64,000 nucleotides of DNA. It comes from Chinchilla lanigera. Lineage: Eukaryota > Chordata > Mammalia > Rodentia > Chinchillidae. Of the stretch, positions 36,011 to 46,943 are shown in pieces. Both the position numbers and the translations under genes were made by a program. How positions within the stretch are numbered: position 1 is the stretch's first letter; every line of letters starts with the position of its first letter. The DNA lies in contig NW_004955404.1 of the NCBI RefSeq assembly GCF_000276665.1, positions 27,960,711-28,024,710 on the forward strand, read 5' to 3'. The notes beneath the pieces are model-generated. The model saw nothing but the letters and a program-made list of their open reading frames with translations. It searched no databases and was not told the origin of the DNA.

Positions 36011-37020
36011 GAGAGAACCACTGCAACAAAAACAGAGGTACTGGCATAGAAACAGACGCACAGACCAATGGAACAGAACAGAAGACCTAAGAATAAGCTC
36101 ATGTCTGCAGCCATCTGATTCCCGACAAAGGAGTAACAGAACACACTGGAGAAAAGACAGCCTGTCCAACAAAGGGCAGTGGGAAGACCAGACGTGCACC
36201 TGTAGAGGGCTGAAACTAGATCTCTCTCGCTCACTTGCTCTACAAAAGTCAACTCAACATGGATCAAAGACTTTAACATAAGATCCGAAACTTTGAAGCC
36301 AACAGAGCAAAACAAGAGAAAGACTTTAAAACATCAGAACAGGCAATGGTTTCCTCAGCAGAACTCCATTAACTCAGGAAATAAATAGCAGGAATGAACA
36401 AATGGGACTCTATAAAATTAAACAGAGGAAGCAATCAGTGGGGTCAAGAGCCAGCCTACAGAATGAGACAAAAACCTTGCTAGCTATTCATCTGGCCAAG
36501 GACTAAAACCTAGAATATATTAAGAACTCAAAAACTTTAATGCCAAATCAATCAGCAAATGAGCTGAGCAGGTACTTCTCAAAAGAACTATAAATTGTCA
36601 ATAAATATATAGAAAAAATGTTTAATATCTTTAGCTATCAGGAAATGCAAACCAAAAGCTACATTGAGAGTCCATCTCACCCCAACCAGAATGGCTATTA
36701 TCAAGGAAAAACAAAAATAACAAACACTGGCAGTGATGCAGGGGAAAGGGACCTTACTTCTACACTGCGGATGGGAATATAAGTTAGAAGGCCACTATGA
36801 AAAACAGTAAAGAGGTTCCTCAAAAAACTAAAAGGATTACCATATGATCCCTCTATGCCACGTCTAGGTATCTACTCAGGGGAATCAGTCAACGTACTAT
36901 AGTAATAGCTCACATTCCTATCTTTGTGGCACTATTCACAATAGCTAAGTTACAGAATCAGCACAGATGCCCATCCACAGATGAACAGATAAAGAAAATG
37001 TGCATAAAAATACAACACAG

Positions 37021-37206
37021 CAGTGACAGTGAACCTTTTAGAGACAAGTGCCAGAACTGAAACCCAAAATCCACTTATTTGTCACAAAGTGCCAACACTG
37101 CAATTAAACCTGAATACTATGGTTACTGGTTTTACAAAAAAACAACTCACACATTAACATCTCTTGTCTTAAAAACACCACACACGTCACAGGTTCCCCA
37201 CCACTG
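37021..37206. mobile_element. hAT-like non-autonomous transposon inserted in an L1
   Basis: Starts cagtgacagtgaacctttt and ends ggttccccaccactg, imperfect terminal inverted repeats of the CAGTGGTGGxGAACC type. The L1 sequence resumes directly after it (gtagtatttagccataaag). The 8-base flanks (caacacag / tagcagag) are similar but not identical, as expected for an aged 8-bp target duplication. Its 186-bp length means it is non-autonomous. Confidence 0.65.
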
Positions 37207-37931
37207 TAGCAGAGTAGTATTTAGCCATAAAGAATGAAATCGTGTCATTTGCAGAGAAATGGATGGAACAAGAGATTATCACATTAATAAGCAAAGTAAG
37301 TCACGCTTTCCTCAGATGTGGGATCTAGGGCAAAGGCAACAGGAAAGCAGCAGGCAGGCCGTGAGGGAAAGGAGTGGGTGCAAGAAGCGGGAGGGGAAGG
37401 AGGGAAAGTGAGTGTGCTCTGTCAGAAAGAAAGCCACTGGCTTGTGTAATTACCATGTGTTCACACATCATTTTAAAGACAAGAGGAAAAGATTCAGGAT
37501 CCTTAAATTCAGGGTTCCTCTCCTTTTAGCACAAGCAACTGCACGTGCAGTTTATCACTTAGCCCTCTTTGTACTGTCCTATGGACTATTTTCAAACAAA
37601 ATGTTTTTTAAAAAAAGATAGCATCTGTGCAGCCAGTGGAAACTGAGGCTCAGGGAACTGGCAGGGATAAATGCTAATACCCTGGCTACTGTTTTGCTGT
37701 CAATAATGAAGTCTTTATCTCTGACCCAAGAAGTCCTGGGTCTCCTACCAGCATCAAAGAAACTGATAAACTACTAATCAGTTAGCTTGCAAATTAGGCA
37801 AACACTCAGACCAGTGATAGCCCTTAATAGACTGGTGAAATAAATTATTGTGTATGTACCAAATGAAACTCAAAAAGCAGTTTGGTTTAAAAGTTAAAAA
37901 AAAAGAACAAAAGTCTAAAAATAGTTTCTAC

Positions 37932-38093
37932 AAGCTGGGTGTGGTGGCACAGGCCTGTAATCCCAGCATTCAGGAGGCTGAGGCAGGAGGATCGTTGTGA
38001 GTTCAAGATCAGCCTGGGCTACAAAGTGAGCTCAAGGTCAGCCTGAACTGCATAGTGAGACCCTGTCTCAAAAAAAAAAAAAAAAAAAAAAAA
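37932..38093 (+). mobile_element. B1-type SINE
   Basis: Near-consensus B1 (gctgggtgtggtggcacagg ...) with a 24-A tail, flanked by gtttctaca / ggttctaca. Confidence 0.95.
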
Positions 38094-38397
38094 GGTTCTA
38101 CAGTCCAAAGCCTTTTTTAATACCAAAATAATCGTGTATTATTTGCTTTTGAATGTAAACAATTTCTATGAAAGTATATACAAAACCTATAGCACTGACT
38201 GCCTCTGATACTCAATAAATACTGCTCGGTACTCAACTCTACACAAGACTTTGCTTCCTTGTCCTTGAAATACATCAGTGTACACAAAACAAACATGTAT
38301 GGCCTCTGGAAACTAAACTGTGGTTCCAAGAATGAGACAATACACAAAGACATAACAGTTGTTATGTAATTATTAGAAGTGTAAATAGTATGCCACA

Positions 38398-38500
38398 AAA
38401 AGAAAAGGAGGGAAGAAAGGAGAGGGGCGGGGAGAGAAAGGGAAAAGGCAAACAGAAGAAGGATGGAAAAGGAAAAGGAAGAGAAGGAAGGAAGCTGCTG
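38398..38500. repeat. Purine-rich (GGAAA)n tract
   Basis: About 100 bases almost entirely A and G on the plus strand; low complexity. Confidence 0.85.
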
Positions 38501-38869
38501 CGGGGTTAGGCTACAATTTCAAACACAGCAGTCACGTAGACCTCACTGATGCAAGACTTGAGCAAAAACGTAAAGGAGAGGAAGAGAGCTACGCAGACAT
38601 CTCATAAAGTACTCCAAGCAGAAGACTATGTCAGAGGTGAGACACTATGACAGATCACACATGACACGTCAGTAACAGCAAGAAGGCTGTCCTGGCTGGA
38701 CTAGAGCAAACCCAAGAAAAAACAGGAGGAAATGACGTCAGAGTCCAGACTCCACTGAAGCGTTTTGGATTGTACTGAGCGAAATGGAAGTTCTTACACA
38801 ATTCTGAGCAGACGAAGAGTCTGACCTGATCTATACATACATTATCTCCAGGTTATATGTACACAATCT

Positions 38870-39005
38870 TGAGTATTAGTGTTTCAGTTCTGTGAGGTAT
38901 AGTAAGAGAAGCTAGTACCTGGCCCAAGATCACATAATCAGAAAAGGTAAGGCCAAACTTGAATCCAGGACACTGATGTGCTTCCCTCTAAATCACAGTA
39001 GTCTC
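38870..39005 (+). repeat. MIR element
   Basis: ggcccaagatcacataatca ... gccaaacttgaatccaggac is MIR core and 3' text on the plus strand. Confidence 0.7.
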
Positions 39006-39180
39006 ACTAAGTATACTGCTATCCTGAAAGAAAAAACTTTCAAAACCATGTATGTTGTTCATTATGTGGGTAAAAAAATCTCTTAAAACTCTGGAATCAT
39101 ATATGCTAGGCAAACTTTATATAATAAATTTAATGATGGCAACGATTAAGCACATACTAATAAAATTTTATAGACTTTCA

Positions 39181-39322
39181 GCCAGACATGGTGGCACTCG
39201 CCACTAATTCCAGAACTAAAGAGGCTGAGACAGGAGGATCACTGTGAGTTTAAGGCCAGCCTGGGCTACCTAGTGAGACTCTGTTTAAAAAAAAAATAGA
39301 TATATATATATATATATATAAT
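39181..39322 (+). mobile_element. B1-type SINE with (TA)n tail
   Basis: gccagacatggtggcactcg ... gagactctgtttaaaaa then (TA)n at 39299-39320. The second internal repeat is absent. Confidence 0.85.
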
Positions 39323-40370
39323 ATTAAAATTAATTCAAGAAATAAACATTAAGAAACAACATGAACAACAACAAAAAGATTTTAAAAGCACTCAGTATGA
39401 TGACAGACGTACAACATCTCATATTTTTTTAGAATAATACAGAAATTTTACTACAGGCTTTTACTTTTTAAAAAGCAGAAGCCTTACATACAGTTATCTT
39501 TTACATTACTCTCACTGGGAGGGAAAATCCACGCATAAATATATGAAAATAATTCTTCCCTGGAGAGATATGGCCACTAAATTAAACTCTTATTAAATTT
39601 CACTTGACCATTAAATAGGAGAAAAATATTTACACAAAATGTTTTTTAAGAAGATGGTATTTGTGCAATAATTTCAACTACACTAAACATTTATAAATCC
39701 TTAAATTTATAAAACATAACAAAATATTTTAAAACAAAAATCTGCAATAGAATATGAGGTATTCCCATCACTGTCTAATGCAAAGAACACACTACCTTAG
39801 CCAGCGGTCCTGTATTAAATGCCATGTGTGTGCCAGGTAACAGCTCGGGGTTAGGACCACTGACATGAAGTCCCTGGAGGACAGCAGCTCAGTTTACCGA
39901 GCTCTAGTTCTTATGTCAAAAGACAAATTAATATAACAATTTCAAACAAGTCACAAAAAATGAACCCTACTCACCTAGAAGGTTTTCAGATGACTCTACC
40001 TGATGAGTAAGTGTGTTTTTTCAAAGTTTTATTACATGAATGACTTAGAATTCAAATATTTTTCAAAGAAATACTAAAAATGAGTAGCACATTTCCACGA
40101 ATCTATTTGGCCGCTGCACAAGATACGTGTGACAGGACACAGGCAGGAAGCAGTGTCAGTGGCTGCAGCCTCACCTGTGCTGTCGCACCGAGAGTACCTT
40201 TGAGAGCAGCATCCCTCTCTCCGCCAGCGGAGACTCGTTTACAGCTGAATGTACTCAAGTGCTAGTCAGACCAGGTTTGTTTTTTAATTTTAGAACATTT
40301 TTAACTAACCAAAAGAAGTACGTATTTTTATGGTGTACAACTTGAGATTTTGAAATATTATACACTGCCG

Positions 40371-40492
40371 GGCACGGTGAGGCACACCTATCAATCCTAG
40401 CACTTGGGAGTCTGAGGTAGGAAGAGCACCATGAGTTCAAGGCCAGCCTGGGCTACATTGTGAAACCCTGTTTCAAAAAACCACAAAAATGG
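40371..40492 (+). mobile_element. B1-type SINE
   Basis: gccgggcacggtgaggcaca ... ggccagcctgggctacattg; abuts the fold-back mariner element. Confidence 0.85.
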
Positions 40493-40528
40493 TGATTTTA
40501 AAACTGAATTCAATTATAGGAAGGTACC

Positions 40529-40931
40529 TTGGCATTAACCCCCTCAGAATACTTCTCACTTCAAACACACGTATCCCGTCATCCTGGCCACTTTGTGAAG
40601 CAGGTCTGGAAGTCCTTTCTCATGGATGTTTCTAGTTGCCCTATCACAGCTGCCTCAATGTCGCTGAATTACTTCAAAACATGTATCCTCCTGGTCACTG
40701 TGACTTTTGGAAAGAGTCACAGGTTGCACTGTGCCAGATCCAGTGAATGAGGTGGATGATGACACACTGTAATGTTTTTAACTGACAGAAATCGCCATCA
40801 ACATTTTTAATTGATGCAAGAAATCAAGATAGCCATGCAATGACAGGAAACAGGACTGCCAGAACCACTTCAGGATGAGATGCGCGTGCTCCAAGTGAGG
40901 CGGGTACTCTGAGGGGTATTAGTGGCAATGT
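40529..40931. mobile_element. Fold-back mariner-derived element (two inverted 3' ends)
   Basis: The left arm (from ggcattaacc) is the reverse strand of a mariner transposase C-terminal region and 3' end: reading minus, GACTTCCAGACCTGCTTCAC then TTTGAAGTGAGAAGTATTCTGAGGGG. The right arm near 40840-40931 carries the same end on the plus strand (GGACTGCCAGAACCACTTCA ... tactctgagggg). The two 3' ends face outward, making an imperfect palindrome. No intact transposase frame remains. Confidence 0.7.
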
Positions 40932-41640
40932 ATCATTCACTGCAATGAAGTCATTTTTAATGTAACCACTCAATGTATTCTTTGATCATGCCCTGGCCAT
41001 GTACATGGCTGTCTCTACGTAACTGAGACAGCCACTCATTCTATCAGAATACTACTACACACGCAGCTCCCTGACTCTCTCTAGAGCAAGGACACCATCA
41101 TTACTCCAAACTTGCAGGATAAGATATGATAAAAAGAAAGTAAATTACTAAAAAAAATTATTTGAAGGCCTTATAACTTTTTTCTCTACACATTTTATCT
41201 TACCTTAATATCTTTCATGGAGTCACTAAAGTGCCTATAAAAAGCATGAATAGAAAAGAGATGACTTGTGGCCACAGGGACAGCCCATGAATTCTAAATG
41301 GTACACAGAGAAAAATAAATATATAGTCAATGAAGACATGGTGGACTGAAGGTCCCAGCAAAAGAGAAGAACACGTAGGGTGGAACACCCATACCTGGTG
41401 ACTTGCAAGAATGAGAGGGTAGTACCGAAGATAAATAAAATCCAAGTTCCACAAGTAATAAATGGATTGGTAAAGACAAGGTCTAGGATGACCACAAGAT
41501 GAAGTGGGGTGGGGTGACAATCAATAGAAACAAGAAGGTCAAGGAACAGAGAAGCTAATTTGACAAAGGGAGTGCCAACTTGACCAAAAATAATGCATAT
41601 AAGAAGGAGTTAAAAAAAGAAAAGAAAAGAAAAAAACTAC

Positions 41641-41754
41641 AGGCTGAGCATGGTGTGCACACCTGTGATCCCTGCACTCAGGAGGCTACACAGTGAGTTC
41701 AAGGCCAGCCTGAACTGCATAGGGAAACCTTGTCTGAAAAAAGGGGCGCGCGCG

Positions 41755-41800
<46 letters not shown>
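41641..41800 (+). mobile_element. B1-type SINE with CG/CA tail
   Basis: aggctgagcatggtgtgcac ... ctgaactgcatagggaaacc. The tail became an alternating (CG)(CA) tract at 41746-41800. Confidence 0.85.
41746..41800. repeat. (CG)n(CA)n alternating purine-pyrimidine tract
   Basis: Two CG-rich blocks within a CA repeat, 55 bases of unbroken alternation, about 110 bases inside intron 3 from the exon 3 donor. Such tracts are prone to left-handed (Z) helix. Confidence 0.98.
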
Positions 41801-41804
<4 letters not shown>

Positions 41805-41910
41805 AATTACAGGAAAATTACACTCTTACACCAGAGAACTATTTTTGATGTTACTGAAGGTATACATAATAAATGCGTTAATATCAAAAGAGAGGATAAC
41901 ACTGTCTCAC

Positions 41911-42044
41911 TCTTTGAGATGTTCCTGCTGCTGCAGCGGCCATCGCAGCAGCTTTAGCCTTCTCAGCTTCATCGTATGTAGGAAGGGAGGTAGCGACGCT
42001 GTAGGGAGGCGGCACAGGATAAAACTCACCACACACTTCCGTAT
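41911..42044 (-). CDS. NDFIP2: NDFIP2 coding exon (exon 3), second PPxY and LPxY motifs
   Basis: This 134-bp minus-strand exon follows CTTCAG (acceptor 42046-42045) and precedes GTGAGA (donor 41910-41905). Two bases complete the codon begun in the previous exon. The next 44 codons read from TEVCGEFYPVPPPYSVATSL through LPTYDEAEKAK into an alanine run and TSQR, ending in phase 0. It carries PPPY and the LPTY variant, the other two ligase-binding motifs of the family, so most of the WW-domain-binding capacity depends on this exon. The poly-Ala stretch (AAAMAAAAA) is typical of NDFIP2. The exon is closely bracketed by transposon-derived inverted repeats (40.5 and 42.2-42.7 kb) and a CG/CA alternating tract at 41746-41800. 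Skipping it would shift the reading frame, because 134 is not a multiple of three. Confidence 0.93.
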
Positions 42045-42191
42045 CTGAAGAGGAAGATTTGACAAAGACAATCCTTAAAACAGCTCCAATTTAATGATTT
42101 ATAATAGGCCACTTAAGACTACTATCACTATGGCAGTCTTATGCACTGTGGTAAAAATGTAGAATGAATGTTTAAATTTTTAAAAACAATT

Positions 42192-42663
42192 TATTACAGT
42201 GAAAGACCCACTGCCATTAATCTCCCTCAAAGTGCTCCCCCTCACTTCAAACACCAATCGCATAGCTCCTACCACTTTCTGAAGCTGTTATGGAGTCCTC
42301 TTTAACGAATGTCTGTACAAGGTGTGGTCAAAACTGCAGTGACGGCCTCTGCTGAACGCCATCAACAGTAAGAAAGGCGCATGAAAACCTCACACAGTGT
42401 CTTCATCACCTTACTCACTGGGCCCGGGACCATGCAACTGCTGGCTCTCCTCAAAGTCAAAATGACCATGAGAGGGAAACACTCTGATTTCAGATTCACA
42501 ACACTGAGGCAGCCACAACAGCACATTTAAAGACACTCATGCAAGAGGACTTCCAGAACTGCTTCAGAAAGTGGCTAAAACAATGGGATAAGTGTGCTTG
42601 AAGGGAAGGAAATACTCTGAGGGGAATTCATGGCACTGTGTCTTTTACTGTAACAAAATAAAA
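42192..42663. mobile_element. Fold-back mariner-derived element (two inverted 3' ends)
   Basis: The left arm (42192 to about 42350) is a minus-strand mariner 3' end. The right arm (about 42400-42663) is a longer plus-strand copy, including the gaggacttccagaactgctt stretch of the transposase C-terminus and the terminal aatactctgagggg block. It has the same architecture as 40529-40931, with NDFIP2 exon 3 between them. Confidence 0.75.
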
Positions 42664-43747
42664 ATTTACAGTCACTCTAACAACCTTATTTTAGTCTTAC
42701 ATTTATTATAAAGAGAAAAGACTGATACACATCCAAAAGTGGACATATGAAAAAAAGATCTCAAGAATGAGAAATACTTCCATTTTCCCCATATCCTCTT
42801 GGTTTATTATCTTCTATGAAGAAAATCTACCATCTTCCCAATTTTAAAAATTTTTTGAAAATTTTTAAAAATATAAACTCCAGAAGTACAGAATAATAGT
42901 AAGTACAGACAGCCTCTTTTTTTAAAAAAGCATTATATCACTTATTGCCAATATAAACAATACAAGTAAAGTTATACAGAGTCAGTTAGAATCTCTGACA
43001 CTTTAAAGGTAGATTCTGTATGCCACAATGTTTGATATCATGGTTTTAGTAGATTTCTTTTAATATAACACATTCTGGATTAAATGGATATGTCATGCTC
43101 TAATCTCATCAAGATTTAGATTTGTTAATATTTTATTAAGTTATTATTAAGAGTTATTAAGAAATCTACCAAAACTTTTACTATCATAATCACAGTATTT
43201 TTATATTTTCTATATTAATAATTTTATCAGAATATCTTGTATTTTCAACATGAAAACACATTTTACTCTAGCAATACCCATGCAGGTAAACAGGTTTTAG
43301 AACAATTTTAATGCTATCCGAAAGAACTAAGAATCTCACAGGTCATTTTTAATCTACCGATGAAAGTGATGGCAGCAGCGCATTTATTAATGAACGCAAC
43401 TCACCAGCGGACATGAGAGTCACAGATGCTTAGCAAACACCATCACTATGTAAAAACACCATACAAGGTGGAGTGAATAGACTTCCTGCAGTGCAAAGGC
43501 TACAACAGGAATAAAATCTAAGTGAAAACAATAGTTCTGAGGTTCAATGCAATAGTATTAAAAGTATACATTTTAAAGACTAGAAAAATGACATATTATC
43601 CAGGGAACAAGTATGTAACAATTTTAAAATCATCAACACTCAATATAGAAAAAAAAATCCCCTCCATTAGTAGTTGAGCAGCCCTAAATTGTTGTAACTA
43701 ATTTTGATTCCAACGTGTAAGGTACTGGTTCTCAAAATACATCTGGA

Positions 43748-43895
43748 TGCCGGGCATGGTGGTGAATGCCTACAATCCCAGCACTTGGGAGGCTGAGGCA
43801 GGAAGACTGGTACAAGTTTGAGGCTAGCCTGGGCTACACAGTGAGCTGAACATAGCCTGAACTACCCTTTCTCAAAAAACAAAAACAAAAGCAAA
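43748..43895 (+). mobile_element. B1-type SINE
   Basis: gccgggcatggtggtgaatg ... gaacatagcctgaactaccc with an A-rich tail. Confidence 0.9.
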
Positions 43896-44167
43896 AAACA
43901 AGTGAAGAAAATCTGGGTAGCTTCAGCTCCAATTCTCTTACAAGCACTATGAAGCTGAACTTTCTAAATAAGCAAAGTTATTACCTGCAATTATGGGGAA
44001 AAAAATCAAAGAACATTCAAAAGGAATACACTGGAAATACTATACAAATATCACACATGACTACTGATGTTTAGATCTATAAAATAACCTATTGGAAAAT
44101 ATAATCTTCACCAAAGAAAATATCAATAGTTCTCACTAAAAAGAAATCCAAAATTCTAGAAACATTT

Positions 44168-44224
44168 GTGTGCTCAGTTAATCCCCAGCACTACAAAAAC
44201 AAGCAAAAAAAAAAAAAAAAAAAA
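44168..44224 (+). mobile_element. ID SINE 3' fragment with long A-tail
   Basis: gctcagttaatccccagcac followed by a run of about 20 A. Confidence 0.5.
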
Positions 44225-44816
44225 CACCTACACAAAGCTTATGCTCAATTAAAATCAAGAGTGGCCATTTAGCAAATTTGTTCAAAAAATTAAAAAGATC
44301 AGTCTCCACTGAGGAGAATGCTGGAATAAGTGAACATTTAGATAATAAGCTCAACTAGTTTTATTGCTGAAATTTATCTAACTTTTTAAAATGATGTTAT
44401 AATCATATTCCAAATTATAGACAAATGGGAAGATTCTCAAAACATTTTTGTTGCTTAATACCAAAACTATAAAGACAGTACATAAAGTATTCATTGCAAA
44501 AACTCAATAAAATATTAACAAATCTAAATCTTGACGAGATTAGAGCATGACCATTTATTAGAGCATATCCGTTTAATCCAGAATATGCAGATGCATTAAA
44601 AGAAATCTACTATAAAGATTTTTCATTACAACAAAAATTAAAGAAGAAAAAACACTTGACTTTCTAATTAGGTACAAAAAAATGAGCTCAAAGGGTTTCT
44701 GGTCTGCTGAAGCCATTTATTGATACGTGGAAGACTGCAGAAAAAGGTCTGGTGCGAGGGTAAAAGGAAACAGGCAGCTTCAGTAGCTTCAAAAGTTAAT
44801 GTTCAAATTCTCTGAA

Positions 44817-44922
44817 AATGTCATCAATCCCAGCACTCCAGAGCATGAGGCAGGAGGATCGTGCATTCAAGTCTAGCATGGACTACACAGTGAGACCCAC
44901 CCTGTCTCAAAAAAAAAAAAAA
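44817..44922 (+). mobile_element. B1-type SINE, partial
   Basis: atcccagcactccagagcat ... cagtgagacccaccctgtctc plus a 14-A tail. Confidence 0.8.
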
Positions 44923-45462
44923 GTAGACTAATTTCTCTTCTTTTGAACTCACTAACTCACTTCTAACAAACCAAATCTAGTGGAAGTGACACCGTGTAAC
45001 TTTTGAAGCAGTATCACCACAGGCTAGATGGCTTCCAGGTGGCTTTCCCTCAGAATGCTTTTCTTGGAATCCAGTCATCATTCATTGAGGAAACCTAGGC
45101 ATGAAGAAGCCACATACAGGTGTTCTGACCAGTAGCCCCAGCTGAAGTTCTAACTGAAGCTAGAATCAGCCACCACACATGTGAAAAAGGAAGCCTTTGA
45201 GAGGAAGCCTACCAGCAGATGAAAAGTACGTGAGACTCTGGGGGAGAATAATATTACTGAGCCCAGTCCGCTCCGAAAAATGTGAGAATGAATGACTGGC
45301 ATTTTTACTTCATGAAATTTGGAGTCATCTTTACACAAAAATAGCAATGACATCCCCTCAAAAGGTATCAAAATTTACTCTTAAAATTAGTATCTTCCAC
45401 TTCTCAGTCATAAATGTCATAAAAAAAATTCATTTTCTTCAAGATTATTATCCAATTCATTT

Positions 45463-45530
45463 TTATTGTGGAGGTGCAGGGAATTGAAACAGGGCCTCCC
45501 ACTGAACTACATTTCTAAACTGATTTTTTT
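45463..45530 (-). mobile_element. ID SINE fragment
   Basis: Reverse-strand ID text (gggaattgaaacagggcctc, actgaactacatttc) next to a T-rich tract. Confidence 0.6.
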
Positions 45531-45684
45531 TTCAAATCTAAGGCAGCAAATTCATTACGCTCTATTCTGGAAACATGGAAATAATGAACATTTAGCACAT
45601 AGTAAATGTTAACAAGCAAAAAACCAACTGCTAAATCTGAAAACCGAAGAAATGACTAAAGGAAATTAAGATAAAAATTGTGCA

Positions 45685-45768
45685 TGAGGGATTGCAGGTA
45701 TAGCTCAAAGGTAGAGTGCTGCCTAGCATGCACAAGGCCCTGGCTCCATCCTCTGCCAGCAAAATAAA
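45685..45768 (+). mobile_element. ID SINE, diverged
   Basis: gagggattgcaggtatagct ... gcctagcatgcacaaggccct, short A-rich end. Confidence 0.75.
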
Positions 45769-45913
45769 GCATGAAAATCTGTACTGAATAAGCACACTGA
45801 TCAAATATTATATAAAAATAAAAGGAATATGAATTTATTAATTTAATTAGAACTTCACAAAGTTGACTCGCAGAACTGAATAAAAAAATGTAAATAAACT
45901 TGATGAAAGCAAT

Positions 45914-46105
45914 GAAGAACTTACACACTGCAAATGCAAAATGGTAACCAGAAAAAGTTGACATGAGTCTGAGAGAAAGGACATTAATTACACAATAAGA
46001 TGAAATTTTGTTTTGTTTTGTTTATTTGTGGCATACAGTAGGATCCAGGATGACCCGTTGCTCATGAGAAACAAAAGGCCAGGAAACAGCCAGAACCTCA
46101 GCATT
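45914..46105. repeat. Local dispersed repeat, copy A, near NDFIP2 exon 2
   Basis: Begins gaagaacttacacact and stays strongly similar for about 85 bases to 47261 onward, then more weakly for another 100 (shared ggatgac/ggatgag, gctcatgag/ttcatgag blocks). It lies in direct orientation about 1.35 kb from copy B, and NDFIP2 exon 2 lies between them. The family is not recognised. Confidence 0.8.
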
Positions 46106-46777
46106 TATTGAGGAGGGGATTACCAGATGGTTCAGAGGGTGGAGGTGCTCTTATGCTAAGAAGGATCTTGTCCCTACCGATAATCCCAAGCCACTGTTAA
46201 GATGAAATATTATAATGAAGTATTTTTTCTGTTAAAATGCTTTTCAATAATTGATTTTTTAAATAAATGTTCCATAATGAGTATATAAAAGAAAAGTTAG
46301 ACTTTGAAATTAATCACACAAATCAAATAGTATACAAAATCGTAATAGTATACAAATCATCATAATGACTAATTTGCCATTGCTCCGAAAATGCAATAGC
46401 TAAGGTTCGTTCTCTACAGTGGCCTGAATAGAGAAGAAAACACTGCCAAACAGGAATCACTGCCTTGTATTCAGAATTACGACTGCACGTATAGCTGTGG
46501 GTCATACTGTGTATGTCTTTCACCTCTGATTACGTTTCTACCCACTCGTCCTCAGTAATACTGTTTGTTTTATAAAGACAGAGGCATGTGCACACATATG
46601 CAGACATGTATGCATCTGTACAGTTGTACATTTATATGTGCACATGTTTACTCATGCATAAAAATGTGTGGATATGTACTATATATGCTTAAAACCCATT
46701 AAGAGACCTGCTAATTGCACAAAGCCATACTACCAAAAAAAAAGGAATTGGAAAAGACTCTCCTAGCTGTTCCATAC

Positions 46778-46943
46778 CAGAAGTTGTAGGTACTTCCGCG
46801 GTAATACTGCTATAAGGTGGAGGAGAAGTGTCAGTTTCAGGTGCCGGTGCTGAAGAAGCAGTCTGCACAACCTGCGGTGCTGAGTTTGAAGTGGATGGCT
46901 GCTCTGCAGCAGGTGATTCTGAATTGTCCTCTTCATTGTGAAG
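46778..46943 (-). CDS. NDFIP2: NDFIP2 coding exon (exon 2 by homology), first PPxY motif
   Basis: Read on the minus strand, the 166-bp exon starts after ...CTTAG (acceptor at 46945-46944) and ends before GTATGG (donor from 46777). It opens in phase 0 and leaves one base over. The translation begins LHNEEDNSES, continues through a Ser/Ala/Pro-rich linker and contains SPPPYSSITAEVPTTS. PPPY is the first WW-domain-binding PY motif of NDFIP proteins. NDFIP2 is an endosomal/Golgi membrane adaptor that recruits and activates HECT ubiquitin ligases of the NEDD4/ITCH family through these motifs. I recognise the text as NDFIP2 rather than NDFIP1 because NDFIP1 lacks the TDTSPPPYSSIT context. The preceding exon, with the start codon, lies outside the window. 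The frame is open, the splice sites are intact and codon-level similarity is high, so the gene looks functional. Confidence 0.93.

Larger units (their letters stand above)
35695..37400 (+). mobile_element. L1 retrotransposon, 5'-truncated (ORF2 C-terminal part and 3'UTR)
   Basis: Plus-strand L1 landmarks in order: tactggcatagaaacagacg, accaatggaacagaacagaa, cattcacaata-type block, aatggatggaacaagagatt and the GA-rich start of a 3'UTR. The frame is closed by many stops. It is interrupted by a B1 plus CA repeat (35821-36007) and by the hAT-like element (37021-37206). Its 3' boundary is uncertain and may reach about 37.62 kb. Confidence 0.85.
34781..41910 (-). other. NDFIP2: NDFIP2 intron 3
   Basis: 7.1 kb, rich in insertions: an inverted pair of ID SINEs (35.2-35.5 kb), a plus-strand L1 interrupted by a B1 and a hAT-like element (35.7-37.4 kb), B1s at 37.9, 39.2, 40.4 and 41.6 kb, a MIR at 38.9 kb and a fold-back mariner relic (40.53-40.93 kb). 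A purine-rich GGAAA-type tract lies at about 38398-38500. Confidence 0.85.
42045..46777 (-). other. NDFIP2: NDFIP2 intron 2
   Basis: 4.7 kb. It contains a fold-back mariner relic (42.19-42.66 kb) about 150 bases upstream (in transcription) of exon 3, B1s at 43.75 and 44.82 kb, ID pieces at 44.2, 45.5 and 45.7 kb and one copy of a local repeat (45.91-46.10 kb). 42.7-43.7 kb is AT-rich with nothing recognised. Confidence 0.85.

Noticed and set aside
35900..36315. 136-codon and 99-codon minus-strand frames with long Val-Cys runs
   Set aside because: They are translations of a (CA)n repeat and adjoining L1; no protein family is suggested.
40529..40750. 73-codon frame MALTPSEYFSLQTH... considered as a gene
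   Set aside because: It is the antisense reading of a mariner transposase tail.
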